From positions 1 to 34,739 of the forward strand of contig JBDTAC010000050.1 of assembly GCA_039924845.1 (NCBI GenBank): DNA of 34,739 bases. Direction: 5' to 3'. Origin of the DNA: Bacteroidia bacterium. Its GTDB lineage: Bacteria; Bacteroidota; Bacteroidia; DATLTG01. Made by a program: the position numbers and the translations under genes. The notes under the pieces are model-generated. The model did no database searches. It was not told where the DNA came from and saw only the letters and a list, made by a program, of their open reading frames with translations. Below are positions 1-7,687 of this stretch, in pieces. Each line of letters starts with the position of its first letter. Within the stretch, counting starts at the first letter, position 1.

Positions 1-8
1 ACTGCCTC

Positions 9-60
9 ACTCACAGTTCATACTGAGACACTCACAGCTGTGACTAAGATACTCACAGCT
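9..60. repeat. Three-copy 21-bp tandem repeat at window edge
   Basis: ACTCACAG recurs at 9, 30 and 51, exactly 21 bp apart, with partly conserved bases between. Positions 36-43 and 53-60 also form an 8-bp inverted repeat (AGCTGTGA/TCACAGCT). On the plus strand one frame is open from base 1 to a TAA at 64-66 and would encode 7-residue repeats starting LTVHTET and LTAVTKI. It could therefore be the tail of an upstream gene, but 21 codons are too few to decide. Confidence 0.55.
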
Positions 61-183
61 CATTAATAAATGCTATTATCCTCTCAAGACGCTTGTTTAA
101 CAAGGCAATTCCGTTTTAAAAGTACTCACTTCTTCTCCGCAGTAAATTCTGTTGAAGTTTATTTAAGACCATAGGAAAAACTG

Positions 184-191
184 TATCTTTG
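184..191 (+). promoter_or_regulatory. Bacteroidota -7 promoter element (TATCTTTG)
   Basis: TATCTTTG is a perfect match to TAnnTTTG and ends 14 nt before the ATG at 206. I see no TTG at the usual spacing for a -33 element, so only the -7 box is called. Confidence 0.6.
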
Positions 192-205
192 ATTTGAACT
201 AACAG

Positions 206-1168
206 ATGAAAAAAACATTCTTTCTATTACTTTTTTCGCTTTGCCTCTTGGCTTTTACAACAAAAGCACAACCGCAAAATTTAGTAACTAATCCCAGTTT
301 CGAAATTTCTGATACGTGTCCTAATAATCTTGGTGAAATTAGTATAGCTACACCTTGGATTTCTCCAACATTAGGAACTCCAGATTATTATAATACGTGT
401 GCCTCAGCGCCATCTGGAGTAAATGCACCAAATAATGTTTATGGTAGCCAAAATGCGCATTCGGGTTTGGGGTATGGAGGGTTTGTAACTTATTCATTAT
501 ACGATTCTAATTATAGAGAATATTTACAAGTGCAACTATTACATAATCTGATAAAGGGTAAAAAGTATTGTGTTAGCTTTTTTGTAAGCTTAGCTGATAG
601 CGTAGAATATAGTACAAAAGATATGGGAATATTTTTTTCCACCAAAGCAATAACAAGTACGAACTTTTTTAATTTAAATCAGATACCTCAAATAGTTGAA
701 GACACTAATATAACTAACAAAGTAAATTGGACGATTGTAAGCGGAAGTTTTATTGCAGATTCAACTTATTCATACATTACTATTGGAAACTTTGATGATG
801 ATTTACAATGTAATGCTCTACCAAGCGGTGTTTCATCAAGTAGCCCACAATACGGAGGAGCTTATTACTACATAGATGATGTTTCAGTAACGGAGTGTGA
901 TGATACAATTGCAACAAATGATGATGTGGTGCAAATACCCAATGTAATTACACCCAACAACGATGGCAAAAACGATTATTTTGTGATAGAGAACTTACCC
1001 GATAACAGCGAGCTTACTATTTATAACCGTTGGGGTAATAACGTTTACCAAAGCCTCAATTATCAAAACAATTGGAAAGCGGATGAAGTAAATGCAGGAA
1101 CGTATTATTACCTATTAACTTTACCAAATAAGGAAGTGAAGAAAGGGTTCCTTGAAGTGATAAAGTAA
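206..1168 (+). CDS. Secreted protein with T9SS type B sorting domain
   Basis: This is a 320-residue exported protein. A signal peptide covers about residues 1-21 (MKKTFFLLLFSLCLLAFTTKA). The middle, about 24-230, begins LVTNPSFEISDTCP and contains YREYLQVQL and YITIGNFDDD. This layout is common in Bacteroidota surface proteins and is probably a carbohydrate-binding-like beta-sandwich (inference). The last 75 or so residues, from NVITPNNDGKNDYF through YNRWGNNVY to KKGFLEVIK, are the gliding-motility-associated type B C-terminal domain, which directs export across the outer membrane by the type IX system. No catalytic residues are evident, so a surface or adhesin role is the most that can be said. 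A -7 box at 184-191 supports this ATG. The gene stands alone and is followed by repeat-rich DNA. Confidence 0.9.
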   Translation: MKKTFFLLLFSLCLLAFTTKAQPQNLVTNPSFEISDTCPNNLGEISIATPWISPTLGTPDYYNTCASAPSGVNAPNNVYGSQNAHSGLGYGGFVTYSLYDSNYREYLQVQLLHNLIKGKKYCVSFFVSLADSVEYSTKDMGIFFSTKAITSTNFFNLNQIPQIVEDTNITNKVNWTIVSGSFIADSTYSYITIGNFDDDLQCNALPSGVSSSSPQYGGAYYYIDDVSVTECDDTIATNDDVVQIPNVITPNNDGKNDYFVIENLPDNSELTIYNRWGNNVYQSLNYQNNWKADEVNAGTYYYLLTLPNKEVKKGFLEVIK

Positions 1169-1170
1169 AT

Positions 1171-1285
1171 GCAGAATGCAGAATTAAGAATGCAGAATTA
1201 AGAATGGTGAATTACAAATAGAATTGAAAATATGAAGATGTACCGATTGAATAAATGCAGAATTAAGAATGCAGAATTTAAAGCG
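1171..1285. repeat. Degenerate GCAGAATTAAGAAT repeats
   Basis: The 14-mer GCAGAATTAAGAAT occurs in tandem at about 1178-1205 and again at about 1257-1270, with shorter GCAGAAT pieces at 1171 and 1271. A related AATTAAGAATGCA piece lies near 1442. Together with the element at 1323-1438 this fills the gene-free stretch 1169-1492; I see no RNA gene or credible ORF there. Similar low-complexity spacers are frequent in Bacteroidota genomes. Confidence 0.6.
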
Positions 1286-1322
1286 GCATAGGATTTCGAA
1301 TACGGTTTTAGCAAAATGAAAG

Positions 1323-1438
1323 TGTGATGAATACGGGGAAATCATCCGATGAATAACTTTCAGGAAGCTAAAATGAAATGAGAAAGTCAAGCCTTGAATT
1401 TTTGTTTCTTTTGCTTCAAGGCAAAAGAAAAAGCAAAA
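1323..1438 (+). repeat. Dispersed repeat, copy A, with CCTTGAA/TTCAAGG hairpin
   Basis: This segment matches, in inverted orientation, the segment at 9722-9848. The strongest block starts at about 1357 (CTTTCAGGAAGCTAAAATGA) and continues through the shared string CAAGCCTTGAATTTTTGTTT near 1388-1407. Weaker similarity reaches back to GTGATGA near 1323. Its end carries an inverted repeat, GCCTTGAA/TTCAAGGC, with a 16-nt loop. The segment has no coding capacity. Confidence 0.7.
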
Positions 1439-1492
1439 AACAATTAAGAATGCAAAACTGATTTGAAGATATGTAGATTGAAAAAGCGCACC

Positions 1493-2086
1493 TTATTTTT
1501 TACTCTGATTCCAGGTTTTGTAAAAATCTTGTTGCGTGGGTCGGTTAGTTTCCTTTTCTCGCAAAGGCTCGCAAGGCTTTAATGTTTTACGGCATTCTTC
1601 TGGAAGTTGCTGATATAATTTTGTTCCACTCGTTTTCCATTCAATCATTTCATCACTTACGTCCTTCACAATTTTTGCAGGATTGCCTACCAAAATCTTT
1701 TTTTCAGGAACAATCGTATCTGCTTTCACAAAACTCAATGCGCCCACAATACAATTATCACCAATAATCACATTGTCCATAATAACAGCATTCATTCCAA
1801 TCATCGCATTTTTCCCAATAATAGCTCCGTGAATAATCGCTCCATGACCAATGTGTGCAGCTTCTTTCAACACAACAGTTGTTCCCGGAAACATGTGAAT
1901 AGTGCAATTTTCCTGCACATTACAACCGTCTTCAATAATAATTTCACCCCAATCACCACGAATAGCAGCACCAGGACCAACATATACATTTTTGCCAATA
2001 ATCACATTCCCAGTTACTGTCGCCTGCGGATGAATGAACGCACTTTCGTGGATGACAGGTTTGTAGCCGTTAAATTCGTAAATCAT
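1493..2086 (-). CDS. paaY: PaaY-like gamma-carbonic-anhydrase-fold hexapeptide protein
   Basis: The 197-residue product is a left-handed beta-helix protein built of hexapeptide repeats (for example VIIGKNVYVGPGAAIRGD at about 28-45). The gamma-class metal ligands appear as H64 (TIHMF), H81 and H86 (HIGHGAIIHG), with the family's 5-residue spacing between the last two. PaaY proteins act as thioesterases that relieve dead-end CoA adducts in phenylacetate degradation, and the length fits. The neighbouring thiolase and PaaI thioesterase on the same strand support paaY over a generic carbonic anhydrase. It lies 37 nt downstream of the thiolase and is probably last in the operon. No activity can be proved from sequence. 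Confidence 0.85.
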   Translation of the reverse strand: MIYEFNGYKPVIHESAFIHPQATVTGNVIIGKNVYVGPGAAIRGDWGEIIIEDGCNVQENCTIHMFPGTTVVLKEAAHIGHGAIIHGAIIGKNAMIGMNAVIMDNVIIGDNCIVGALSFVKADTIVPEKKILVGNPAKIVKDVSDEMIEWKTSGTKLYQQLPEECRKTLKPCEPLREKETNRPTQQDFYKTWNQSKK

Positions 2087-2123
2087 ATTAATTTAGGATT
2101 TGAGATTTCTTGATTTAAGGAAT

Positions 2124-3329
2124 TTATACTCTCTCTATTACTACCGCAAAACCTTGTCCAACGCCAATACACATAGTTACCAATGCGTATTTTTTATTTT
2201 GTTCGTGCAACTCAATAGCAGCCGAATTTAAAATACGCGCGCCACTCATTCCTAAAGGATGTCCGAGCGCAATAGCGCCACCATTCGGATTGATGCGCGG
2301 ATCGTTATCGTCTAATTTCCAAGAACGAATACACGCCAAACTTTGTGCAGCAAAAGCTTCGTTGAGTTCGATAATATCCATATCGCTCATTTTTAAACCA
2401 GCTCTTTTTAACGCTAAATTACTTGCTTCCACCGGACCAATTCCCATTACTCGTGGCTCCACTCCTACTACTCCCGAACTTACAATCCGGACTTTGGGTT
2501 TCAAATTATATTTTTTAATTGCATCTTCAGATGCCAATAAAAGTGCCGCAGCTCCATCATTTAAACCAGACGAATTTCCGGCAGTTACTGTTCCATCCTT
2601 TCTGAATGCAGGTTTCAGTTTATTTAAAATTTCCAAAGAAGACAAAGGTTTCACAAATTCATCCGCATCAAACATTTTAGGTTCGCCTTTTTTCTGGGGG
2701 ATTTCTACTGGAAAAATTTCTTTTTCAAAACGTTTTTTTGCTTGTGCTGTACTTGCTTTTTGTTGAGAACGCAATGAGAATAAATCTTGATCAGCACGAT
2801 TAATTTTAAATTTATCCGCCAAATTTTCAGCTGTCTCGCCCATTCCCTCCGTTCCGTAAAGCTCTTTCATTTTCGGATTGATAAATCGCCAACCGAAACT
2901 GCTATCAAACATTTGTGCATCTCTGCCAAAAGCAGCCGAAGTTTTTGAAATTACCCAAGGACCACGCGTCATATTTTCAACGCCACCGGCAATAATCAAA
3001 TCAGATTCGTTCACCATAATAGCACGTGCCGCAGAAATGGCTGCCGATAATCCGGAAGCACATAAACGATTTACTGTTTCGCCTGGAACTGAATGTGGCA
3101 AACCTGCCAACAAAAGCGCCATTCGCGCAACATTCCGATTGTCTTCTCCGGCTTGATTAGCGCAACCCAAAATAACATCTGATATTTGATTGATATCAAT
3201 TGACGGATTTCTTTCAATCAATTTTTTTAATGTCATAGCCGCCAAATCATCCGTACGAACGGGTGCTAATGTTCCACCAAAATTTCCAATCGCAGTGCGA
3301 ATTCCATCAATTATATAAGCTTGTTTCAT
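2124..3329 (-). CDS. paaJ: 3-oxoadipyl-CoA/acetyl-CoA thiolase (PaaJ/PcaF type)
   Basis: This is a 401-residue degradative thiolase, the usual PaaJ/PcaF length. The nucleophilic Cys90 lies in VNRLCASGL, the active-site His357 in GGAIALGHPLGMSGAR, and the second Cys387 in MCIGVGQG. The N-terminal DVILGCANQAGEDNRNVAR and the FDSSFGWRFINP segment are closer to beta-ketoadipyl-CoA thiolases than to biosynthetic acetoacetyl-CoA thiolases. Its expected reaction is 3-oxoadipyl-CoA + CoA to succinyl-CoA + acetyl-CoA, the last step of phenylacetate catabolism. It sits between the paaI fusion and paaY on one strand. Its ATG lies only 3 nt from the end of the inserted cassette, so its native leader has been replaced or displaced. 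Confidence 0.9.
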   Translation of the reverse strand: MKQAYIIDGIRTAIGNFGGTLAPVRTDDLAAMTLKKLIERNPSIDINQISDVILGCANQAGEDNRNVARMALLLAGLPHSVPGETVNRLCASGLSAAISAARAIMVNESDLIIAGGVENMTRGPWVISKTSAAFGRDAQMFDSSFGWRFINPKMKELYGTEGMGETAENLADKFKINRADQDLFSLRSQQKASTAQAKKRFEKEIFPVEIPQKKGEPKMFDADEFVKPLSSLEILNKLKPAFRKDGTVTAGNSSGLNDGAAALLLASEDAIKKYNLKPKVRIVSSGVVGVEPRVMGIGPVEASNLALKRAGLKMSDMDIIELNEAFAAQSLACIRSWKLDDNDPRINPNGGAIALGHPLGMSGARILNSAAIELHEQNKKYALVTMCIGVGQGFAVVIERV

Positions 3330-3331
3330 GT

Positions 3332-3460
3332 GGTTACGAATAAACGAATTGTTACAAATTTACTTATGGGTTACTAATGAACGAATAATTACAAATTTAC
3401 GAATACGAATTATTGATTACGAATAAACTAATAATTACAAATTTACAAATACGAATTTTG
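3332..3460. repeat. Three direct repeats of GGTTACGAATAAACGAAT type
   Basis: Units begin at 3332 (37 bp), 3369 (46 bp) and 3415 (46 bp). They share the pattern GRTTACGAATAAACGAATAA followed by TTACAAATTTAC and ACGAATT. The first unit doubles as the left terminal repeat of the cassette. The array separates the GxxExxY stop from the thiolase start. Confidence 0.75.
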
Positions 3461-3936
3461 ATTTTGAATCGAAATTATATTGTTTTTATTTTTTCTTTAT
3501 TTAACAACTCAATGTTTAATACTCTTTTAAATTTGACCTCATTTCTTCCGAATGAAATTAAAATTCCCAATTTTAATTTAGAAATAATTAAGTAGTTTAA
3601 TAACTGGTCATAATGAGATTTTGAGAACCTATCCGTGGATTTTATCTCCACAACAATTTTAGAGTCTACTAAAAAATCGAAATAATTTTTACCTATAATT
3701 TTATTCTCAAATTTTATGGAATTAAAAACTTGCTGTTCCGTTTTTATATTGTTTTTTTTGAAACTTTCAAACAGTGCTTTTTGGTACACCAGTTCTTTGT
3801 GATTTCCTCCAATTTCATTATATACATCAAATGCAGCACCAACAATTTTGTAACTTAATTCAGGAAAAATTATTTTTTTATTTTGTATAATCTCTTTCTT
3901 CATTTCGTTAATTCGTAACGATTCGCTATTCGTAAC
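3333..3936 (-). mobile_element. Putative GxxExxY cassette with imperfect terminal inverted repeats
   Basis: The left end, plus strand from 3333, reads GTTACGAATAAACGAATTGT. The right end, minus strand from 3936, reads GTTACGAATAGCGAATCGTT. With one gap the two ends agree at roughly 26 of 30 positions. Between them are a GxxExxY gene (own ATG at 3901-3903, stop at 3475) and a direct-repeat array at 3332-3460. The element fills the space between paaI and the thiolase and begins exactly at PaaI codon 141. It has no transposase, and I found no clear target-site duplication. Mobility is inferred from structure only. Confidence 0.6.
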
Positions 3937-4356
3937 ATCCCAGTCTTTACTAGTTCTATAAACAGTTCCTTTAAATAAAGCAACAATTTTTTTGTCCTGA
4001 TTTTTTATAGTGATTTGATAAATTCCTATTTTATTGGAAAGACTCATTTCTTCTGCTGTAGCGATAAGAACATCACCTTCTTTACAAGGTTCTGTATGTG
4101 AAATAGACGTTTCCACCGAAACACTTTTTCTTCCGTGTGAATTAGAAGCAAACGCCAAAGCACTATCTGCCAACGAATAAGTTATTCCGCCATGTGCAAT
4201 ACCAAATCCGTTGAGCATTTCTTTTCGGATTTTCATTTTCAAAACACACGCTCCAGTTTCAATTTTCACACATTCAATACCCAGCCAAGAACTAAAACCA
4301 TCGTTCTTGTACATTTTATCAATCACTTTTTCAGCCAATGATTTTTTAAATTCCAT
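3475..4356 (-). CDS. paaI: PaaI thioesterase fused in frame to a GxxExxY (PD-(D/E)XK-like) protein
   Basis: This 293-residue ORF joins two unrelated proteins. Residues 1-140 are a hotdog-fold hydroxyphenylacetyl-CoA thioesterase (PaaI): NGFGIAHGGITYSLADSA carries the HGG motif and the catalytic-type Asp64. Residues about 152-293 match the GxxExxY family, with GGNHKELVYQKAL (N in place of the motif's first G), then D227 and E237-I-K239 as a PD-(D/E)XK-like metal-binding core. The junction, codon 141, coincides with the right terminal repeat of the cassette at 3333-3936. PaaI proteins usually end near this point, so the insertion probably removed the original stop. The second half has its own ATG at 3901-3903 and could be made separately as 142 residues. 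Whether a true fusion protein accumulates is unknown. Confidence 0.85.
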   Translation of the reverse strand: MEFKKSLAEKVIDKMYKNDGFSSWLGIECVKIETGACVLKMKIRKEMLNGFGIAHGGITYSLADSALAFASNSHGRKSVSVETSISHTEPCKEGDVLIATAEEMSLSNKIGIYQITIKNQDKKIVALFKGTVYRTSKDWDVTNSESLRINEMKKEIIQNKKIIFPELSYKIVGAAFDVYNEIGGNHKELVYQKALFESFKKNNIKTEQQVFNSIKFENKIIGKNYFDFLVDSKIVVEIKSTDRFSKSHYDQLLNYLIISKLKLGILISFGRNEVKFKRVLNIELLNKEKIKTI

Positions 4357-4360
4357 CTTG

Positions 4361-4368
4361 CAAAAATA
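4361..4368 (-). promoter_or_regulatory. -7 element (TATTTTTG) of the paa genes, almost leaderless
   Basis: On the minus strand TATTTTTGC matches TAnnTTTG, and only four bases separate it from the ATG at 4354-4356. The transcript would therefore have little or no 5' leader. The ATG is supported by the match of the following residues to the PaaI family. Confidence 0.55.
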
Positions 4369-4519
4369 TCAAATAATGTGGATTGAATGCGTATCCGTGC
4401 GCTCCTTTTATAGGTACTTGAAAAATTAATTTTCTGAAGCCTAAAAATCGAATCGTAAAGATAATCGTTTGGTGGAAAGCATGTTTCGTTTTGGTGTGTA
4501 AAAGCAAACAAAAAAATCG

Positions 4520-4527
4520 TATTTTTG
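4520..4527 (+). promoter_or_regulatory. -7 element (TATTTTTG) for the HU/SPOR gene
   Basis: A perfect TAnnTTTG box lies 20 nt before the GTG at 4548. A TTG at 4491-4493 is 26 nt upstream, too far for a good -33 element. Confidence 0.5.
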
Positions 4528-4547
4528 ATTCCGTTAAAATAAAATAA

Positions 4548-5585
4548 GTGGATATTTCTCAACACATCAGCGATTTATTGTTCGACCACGATTGCGTGGT
4601 TGTTCCTACGCTTGGCGGCTTTGTTAGCAATTATTCGCACGCGGTTGTACATCCAATTTTACACACCTTTGAGCCGCCTTCCAAAAAAATTGTTTTTAAT
4701 AAAAATTTGCAAAATAACGACGGACTTTTAGCGGATTCGATTTGCAGAGTTGAAAAAATAAATTTTCAAGAGGCTTCCAAAATTATTTTTTCATTTGTTG
4801 AAAACTGCAAAAAAGAAATCGCTCAAGGAAACAGAGTTACGATTGAAAAAGTGGGCATTCTTTTCAGTGATATCGAAGGAAATTTACAATTTGAACACGA
4901 TAAAAACACGAATTATTCTACAGATTCTTTTGGATTAACAACATTTTATTCTCCAGCTATTTTGCGTGAAAATTATCAGCAAAAAATCGAGAAAAAATTT
5001 AAAGATCGCGCACCAATTGAAAATCGCCCGAAAAAAAATCAACTCAAAAGATACGTGGTAATTGCGATTGTGGTGCCAGTATTGGCTTTATTAATTTGGC
5101 TTCCACTGAAAACTAATTTTTTTCAGGATACTAATTACGCGAGTTTAAATCCGTTCAGCAAAAAAATTACAGCAGAATATGTGCCTTCAAAAAATAATTT
5201 TTCAGCCAACATTCAAAAAAATAATTCTGCAAACACATTTATTACAACACCTAATAACAATGGGGTTTCAACACTCCATTTGACAAATAATAATTCTGAA
5301 AGCATTTTAGTACGTATAAAATCTTCAGGAAAAACAACTGACTTTTCTACCTCTACAATCCAAAAAAATTATCACGTCATTGGCGGCTGTTTTACCTATT
5401 TAGAAAACGCACAACGTTTAGTAAAAAAATTACAATCCGAAAATATTTCGGCTGAAATTATCGGTAAAAATGAACAAGGATTAAATGTGGTAAGTCTTGG
5501 TAATTACGCTACTCAGCAAGAAGCAGAAAATGCACTTCCTAATTTTCGTTCTCAAAACCCAGGAGCTTGGGTGTTGAAAAAATAA
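4548..5585 (+). CDS. HU-like (CCDC81-type) domain and SPOR domain membrane protein
   Basis: The 345-residue protein starts at GTG. Residues 1-140 or so (MDISQHISDLLFDHDCVVVP, then FNKNLQNNDGLLADSI and KIIFSFVENCKKEI) resemble the paired prokaryotic HU-like/CCDC81 domains of Bacteroidota. One transmembrane helix follows at about 167-187. After an Asn/Ser/Thr-rich linker, a C-terminal SPOR domain covers about 270-345 (YHVIGGCFTYLENAQRLVKK to NPGAWVLKK), a fold that binds denuded peptidoglycan at division sites. It probably links a cytoplasmic partner, possibly DNA, to the septal wall (inference). The linker contains one copy of the AT-rich palindrome read as KNNFS, and another copy overlaps the stop codon. 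Confidence 0.85.
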   Translation: MDISQHISDLLFDHDCVVVPTLGGFVSNYSHAVVHPILHTFEPPSKKIVFNKNLQNNDGLLADSICRVEKINFQEASKIIFSFVENCKKEIAQGNRVTIEKVGILFSDIEGNLQFEHDKNTNYSTDSFGLTTFYSPAILRENYQQKIEKKFKDRAPIENRPKKNQLKRYVVIAIVVPVLALLIWLPLKTNFFQDTNYASLNPFSKKITAEYVPSKNNFSANIQKNNSANTFITTPNNNGVSTLHLTNNNSESILVRIKSSGKTTDFSTSTIQKNYHVIGGCFTYLENAQRLVKKLQSENISAEIIGKNEQGLNVVSLGNYATQQEAENALPNFRSQNPGAWVLKK

Positions 5586-5597
5586 TTTTTTGAACAC
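5571..5597. repeat. AT-rich palindrome at convergent gene ends
   Basis: GTGTT and AACAC flank the core GAAAAAATAATTTTTTG. The palindrome contains the TAA of the HU/SPOR gene and lies before the convergent permease stop at 5615. It may act as a two-way terminator (inference). Confidence 0.65.
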
Positions 5598-5614
5598 GAA
5601 ATTTCAGCCCAAAA

Positions 5615-6835
5615 TCAAATTGCCTTTTCTAAATATTTTTTCGTAAAAATACGCACAGGATACCATGCCGCGAAAAATCCGATGACCATTACAATACCTA
5701 AAATTTTCAGAATGTCCATCACTTGCATACTCACTGGATACGCGTCAACCACGTAACCTTGATTAAAACGCACCAATTTAAAATGAAGTTGTAACCAACA
5801 AATTAAGGCACCTAATAACAAGCCAGAAAGTGCGCCAATAAAGGTTATCAAAATTCCTTCAATTAAAAAAATACTACGAATTGTTTTCACACTTGCGCCC
5901 ATATCCCACAAAATAGAAATGTCTTTTTTCTTTTCCAAAATCAACATCGTGAGCGAACCAATCACGTTGAATGTAGCAACAATCAGAATAAAAACGAGAA
6001 TAATAAACGTCCATAATTTTTCCGATTTGAGCGTTTTAAAAAGTAATTCATTTTGCTCATCTCGGTTTTTCACATCGTACTTCGCTCCTACTATTTTCTG
6101 AATTTCCGTTTGCGCCAATTTCGCGTCTGTACCTTTTTTCAAAGACAATTCGATGGAACTAATTTCATCCGTATAACCAAATAAATCTCGCGCAAAAGCC
6201 AATGGCGCCAACACATATTGATAATCAAAATCATCATTAATAGAAAAAACGCCCGAAACGTAAGTGATTTTTTTATTGAACGCATTTTCCGGATCGAGCG
6301 AAGAATGAATTCCGCGTGTGGGCGCATATACGGAAACAGGCGTAAATCCATCATTTCCGTTGATATTGAGTTGATAACTGATTCCTTTCCCAGGAATAAT
6401 ATACGATTGTCCATTTTCTTCCAACTTAAATTTTCCTTCGCGAATCAGCGTATCAAAGCGCGTCATTTTTTCATACGCATCGCACACACCTTTAATAGTT
6501 GCAAGGCATTGCTGGCTATTACTTTTCAGCAGCGCATTGTCTTCCAACACTTCTGAATAAAACGAAACGTACGTTGCTTTTTTCAATGCTAAAAATTCAG
6601 GCGCGTTGGCAGAAAAAGTTTTTCCTTCGTGCAAAGTAATTTTTATGTCGGGATCAAAAGAATTGTACAAAGATTTTACCAAGTCGGAAAGCCCGTTAAA
6701 TGCGGAAAGTACGATTACTAATGCCATTGTTCCGATGCAAATTCCGAGTACCGAAATACTCGAAATAATATTAATCGCGTTATGCGATTTTTTAGATACC
6801 AAGTATCGTTTAGCGATGTAAAATGGTAAGTTCAA
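5615..6835 (-). CDS. LolC/LolE-type ABC transporter permease (FtsX-like)
   Basis: This 406-residue inner-membrane protein has the four-helix MacB/LolCE plan. TM1 is at about 21-47, after the typical N-terminus FYIAKRYLVSKKSHNAINII. A large periplasmic domain covers about 48-268. TM2 (about 272-297), TM3 (about 318-348) and TM4 (about 374-394) are in the C-terminal FtsX domain. Length and layout match subunits that extract lipoproteins from the inner membrane. The LolD ATPase is not in the window. Translation appears to start at TTG; no in-frame ATG precedes it. It is the third gene after rbfA and a methyltransferase. Whether it is truly LolE or another MacB-like permease cannot be settled here. 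Confidence 0.85.
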   Translation of the reverse strand: MNLPFYIAKRYLVSKKSHNAINIISSISVLGICIGTMALVIVLSAFNGLSDLVKSLYNSFDPDIKITLHEGKTFSANAPEFLALKKATYVSFYSEVLEDNALLKSNSQQCLATIKGVCDAYEKMTRFDTLIREGKFKLEENGQSYIIPGKGISYQLNINGNDGFTPVSVYAPTRGIHSSLDPENAFNKKITYVSGVFSINDDFDYQYVLAPLAFARDLFGYTDEISSIELSLKKGTDAKLAQTEIQKIVGAKYDVKNRDEQNELLFKTLKSEKLWTFIILVFILIVATFNVIGSLTMLILEKKKDISILWDMGASVKTIRSIFLIEGILITFIGALSGLLLGALICWLQLHFKLVRFNQGYVVDAYPVSMQVMDILKILGIVMVIGFFAAWYPVRIFTKKYLEKAI

Positions 6836-6843
6836 AATTTTTG

Positions 6844-6865
6844 TTTTGAAAAATTATTTTTTTGA
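6844..6865. repeat. AT-rich palindrome between methyltransferase and permease
   Basis: TTTTGAAAAATTATTTTTTTGA is a member of the dispersed palindrome family. It lies in the 41-nt gap upstream of the permease TTG. It pairs with G-U wobbles when read as RNA. Confidence 0.55.
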
Positions 6866-6876
6866 AGCGGTCTTTT

Positions 6877-7680
6877 TTACTTCCACGCTTTCACGATCAA
6901 GCCCGTTCCACTTGCGTGATTCCCATGCGTATCAAAATAATTCAACACAAAAGAAAACGGATAGGTAATCAAAAAATAAAAAGGTAAAATGACGAAAAAT
7001 ATTTTTGAAACGCCGAGTAATTGAATCGGATATTTCATCGATAATCTCCAAGAAATTTTTCCGGGTGTTCCGTACGCATAACGCGCTTCCACTTTTGTAA
7101 AGCCGGCCGAAATTAATTTTTGTTCAATCTCTTTAATGTTGTAACCATCGCGCACATGTTCTTCAATAAAAGAAGTATTATTTTCTTCGTTCACTCCTGA
7201 ACCACCTTGGTCGGAAGGCGTTGAAATCAAAAGCATTCCATCTTTTTTCAAAGAAAAACAAAAGTTTTTAAATACTTCTACATCTTCTAAAATATGTTCC
7301 ATCACATCGACCGACAAAATAAAATCGAAAAAATTCTCTTTGCGAAATTTTGTCAAATCAGCGATTTCAAATTGTACATTTTTTTTGCCGGCTGCCGAAA
7401 AAAACTTTTTGCAATCTTCCATTTGCTCTTCTTTCACATCCACGGAAAGAATGTTCCATTTCGGATTCATTTTCGCCATGTAATACGAATACTGTCCGAA
7501 GCCAGAGCCAGCATCTAAAATTTCTGCTTGCGTTTTACCTTTCGCCCATTTTTTAAATTCTTTGTGAACGTGCCACGTGCGCAACAACAATAAATCGAGC
7601 AGCGCGTAAAATAATTTTCGGAGAAAAGGAGATTTATTGAAAACGTTGCCTAAGCTGCGTTTGATGGGATCGTAGTGCAT
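6877..7680 (-). CDS. Class I SAM-dependent methyltransferase
   Basis: The protein has 267 residues with a Rossmann-type methyltransferase core. Motif I is ILDAGSGFGQYSYYMAK at about 55-71, the acidic end of beta-2 is SVDVKEEQME, and the post-motif LSVDVMEHILEDVEVFKNF occupies about 123-141. About residues 219-246 are hydrophobic (FFVILPFYFLITYPFSFVLN), suggesting membrane association near the C-terminus. The substrate cannot be inferred; lipids, quinones and small metabolites are all possible. It lies 7 nt downstream of rbfA, so the two are almost certainly co-transcribed. Confidence 0.85.
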   Translation of the reverse strand: MHYDPIKRSLGNVFNKSPFLRKLFYALLDLLLLRTWHVHKEFKKWAKGKTQAEILDAGSGFGQYSYYMAKMNPKWNILSVDVKEEQMEDCKKFFSAAGKKNVQFEIADLTKFRKENFFDFILSVDVMEHILEDVEVFKNFCFSLKKDGMLLISTPSDQGGSGVNEENNTSFIEEHVRDGYNIKEIEQKLISAGFTKVEARYAYGTPGKISWRLSMKYPIQLLGVSKIFFVILPFYFLITYPFSFVLNYFDTHGNHASGTGLIVKAWK

Positions 7681-7687
7681 TGAGAAA

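Noticed and set aside
1184-1390. 68-codon minus-strand ORF
   Set aside because: It is made of the GCAGAATTAAGAAT repeats and the dispersed element; no protein-like character.
3327-3940. Target-site duplication flanking the GxxExxY cassette
   Set aside because: The bases just outside the inverted ends (TGTG on the left, ATCC on the right) do not match.
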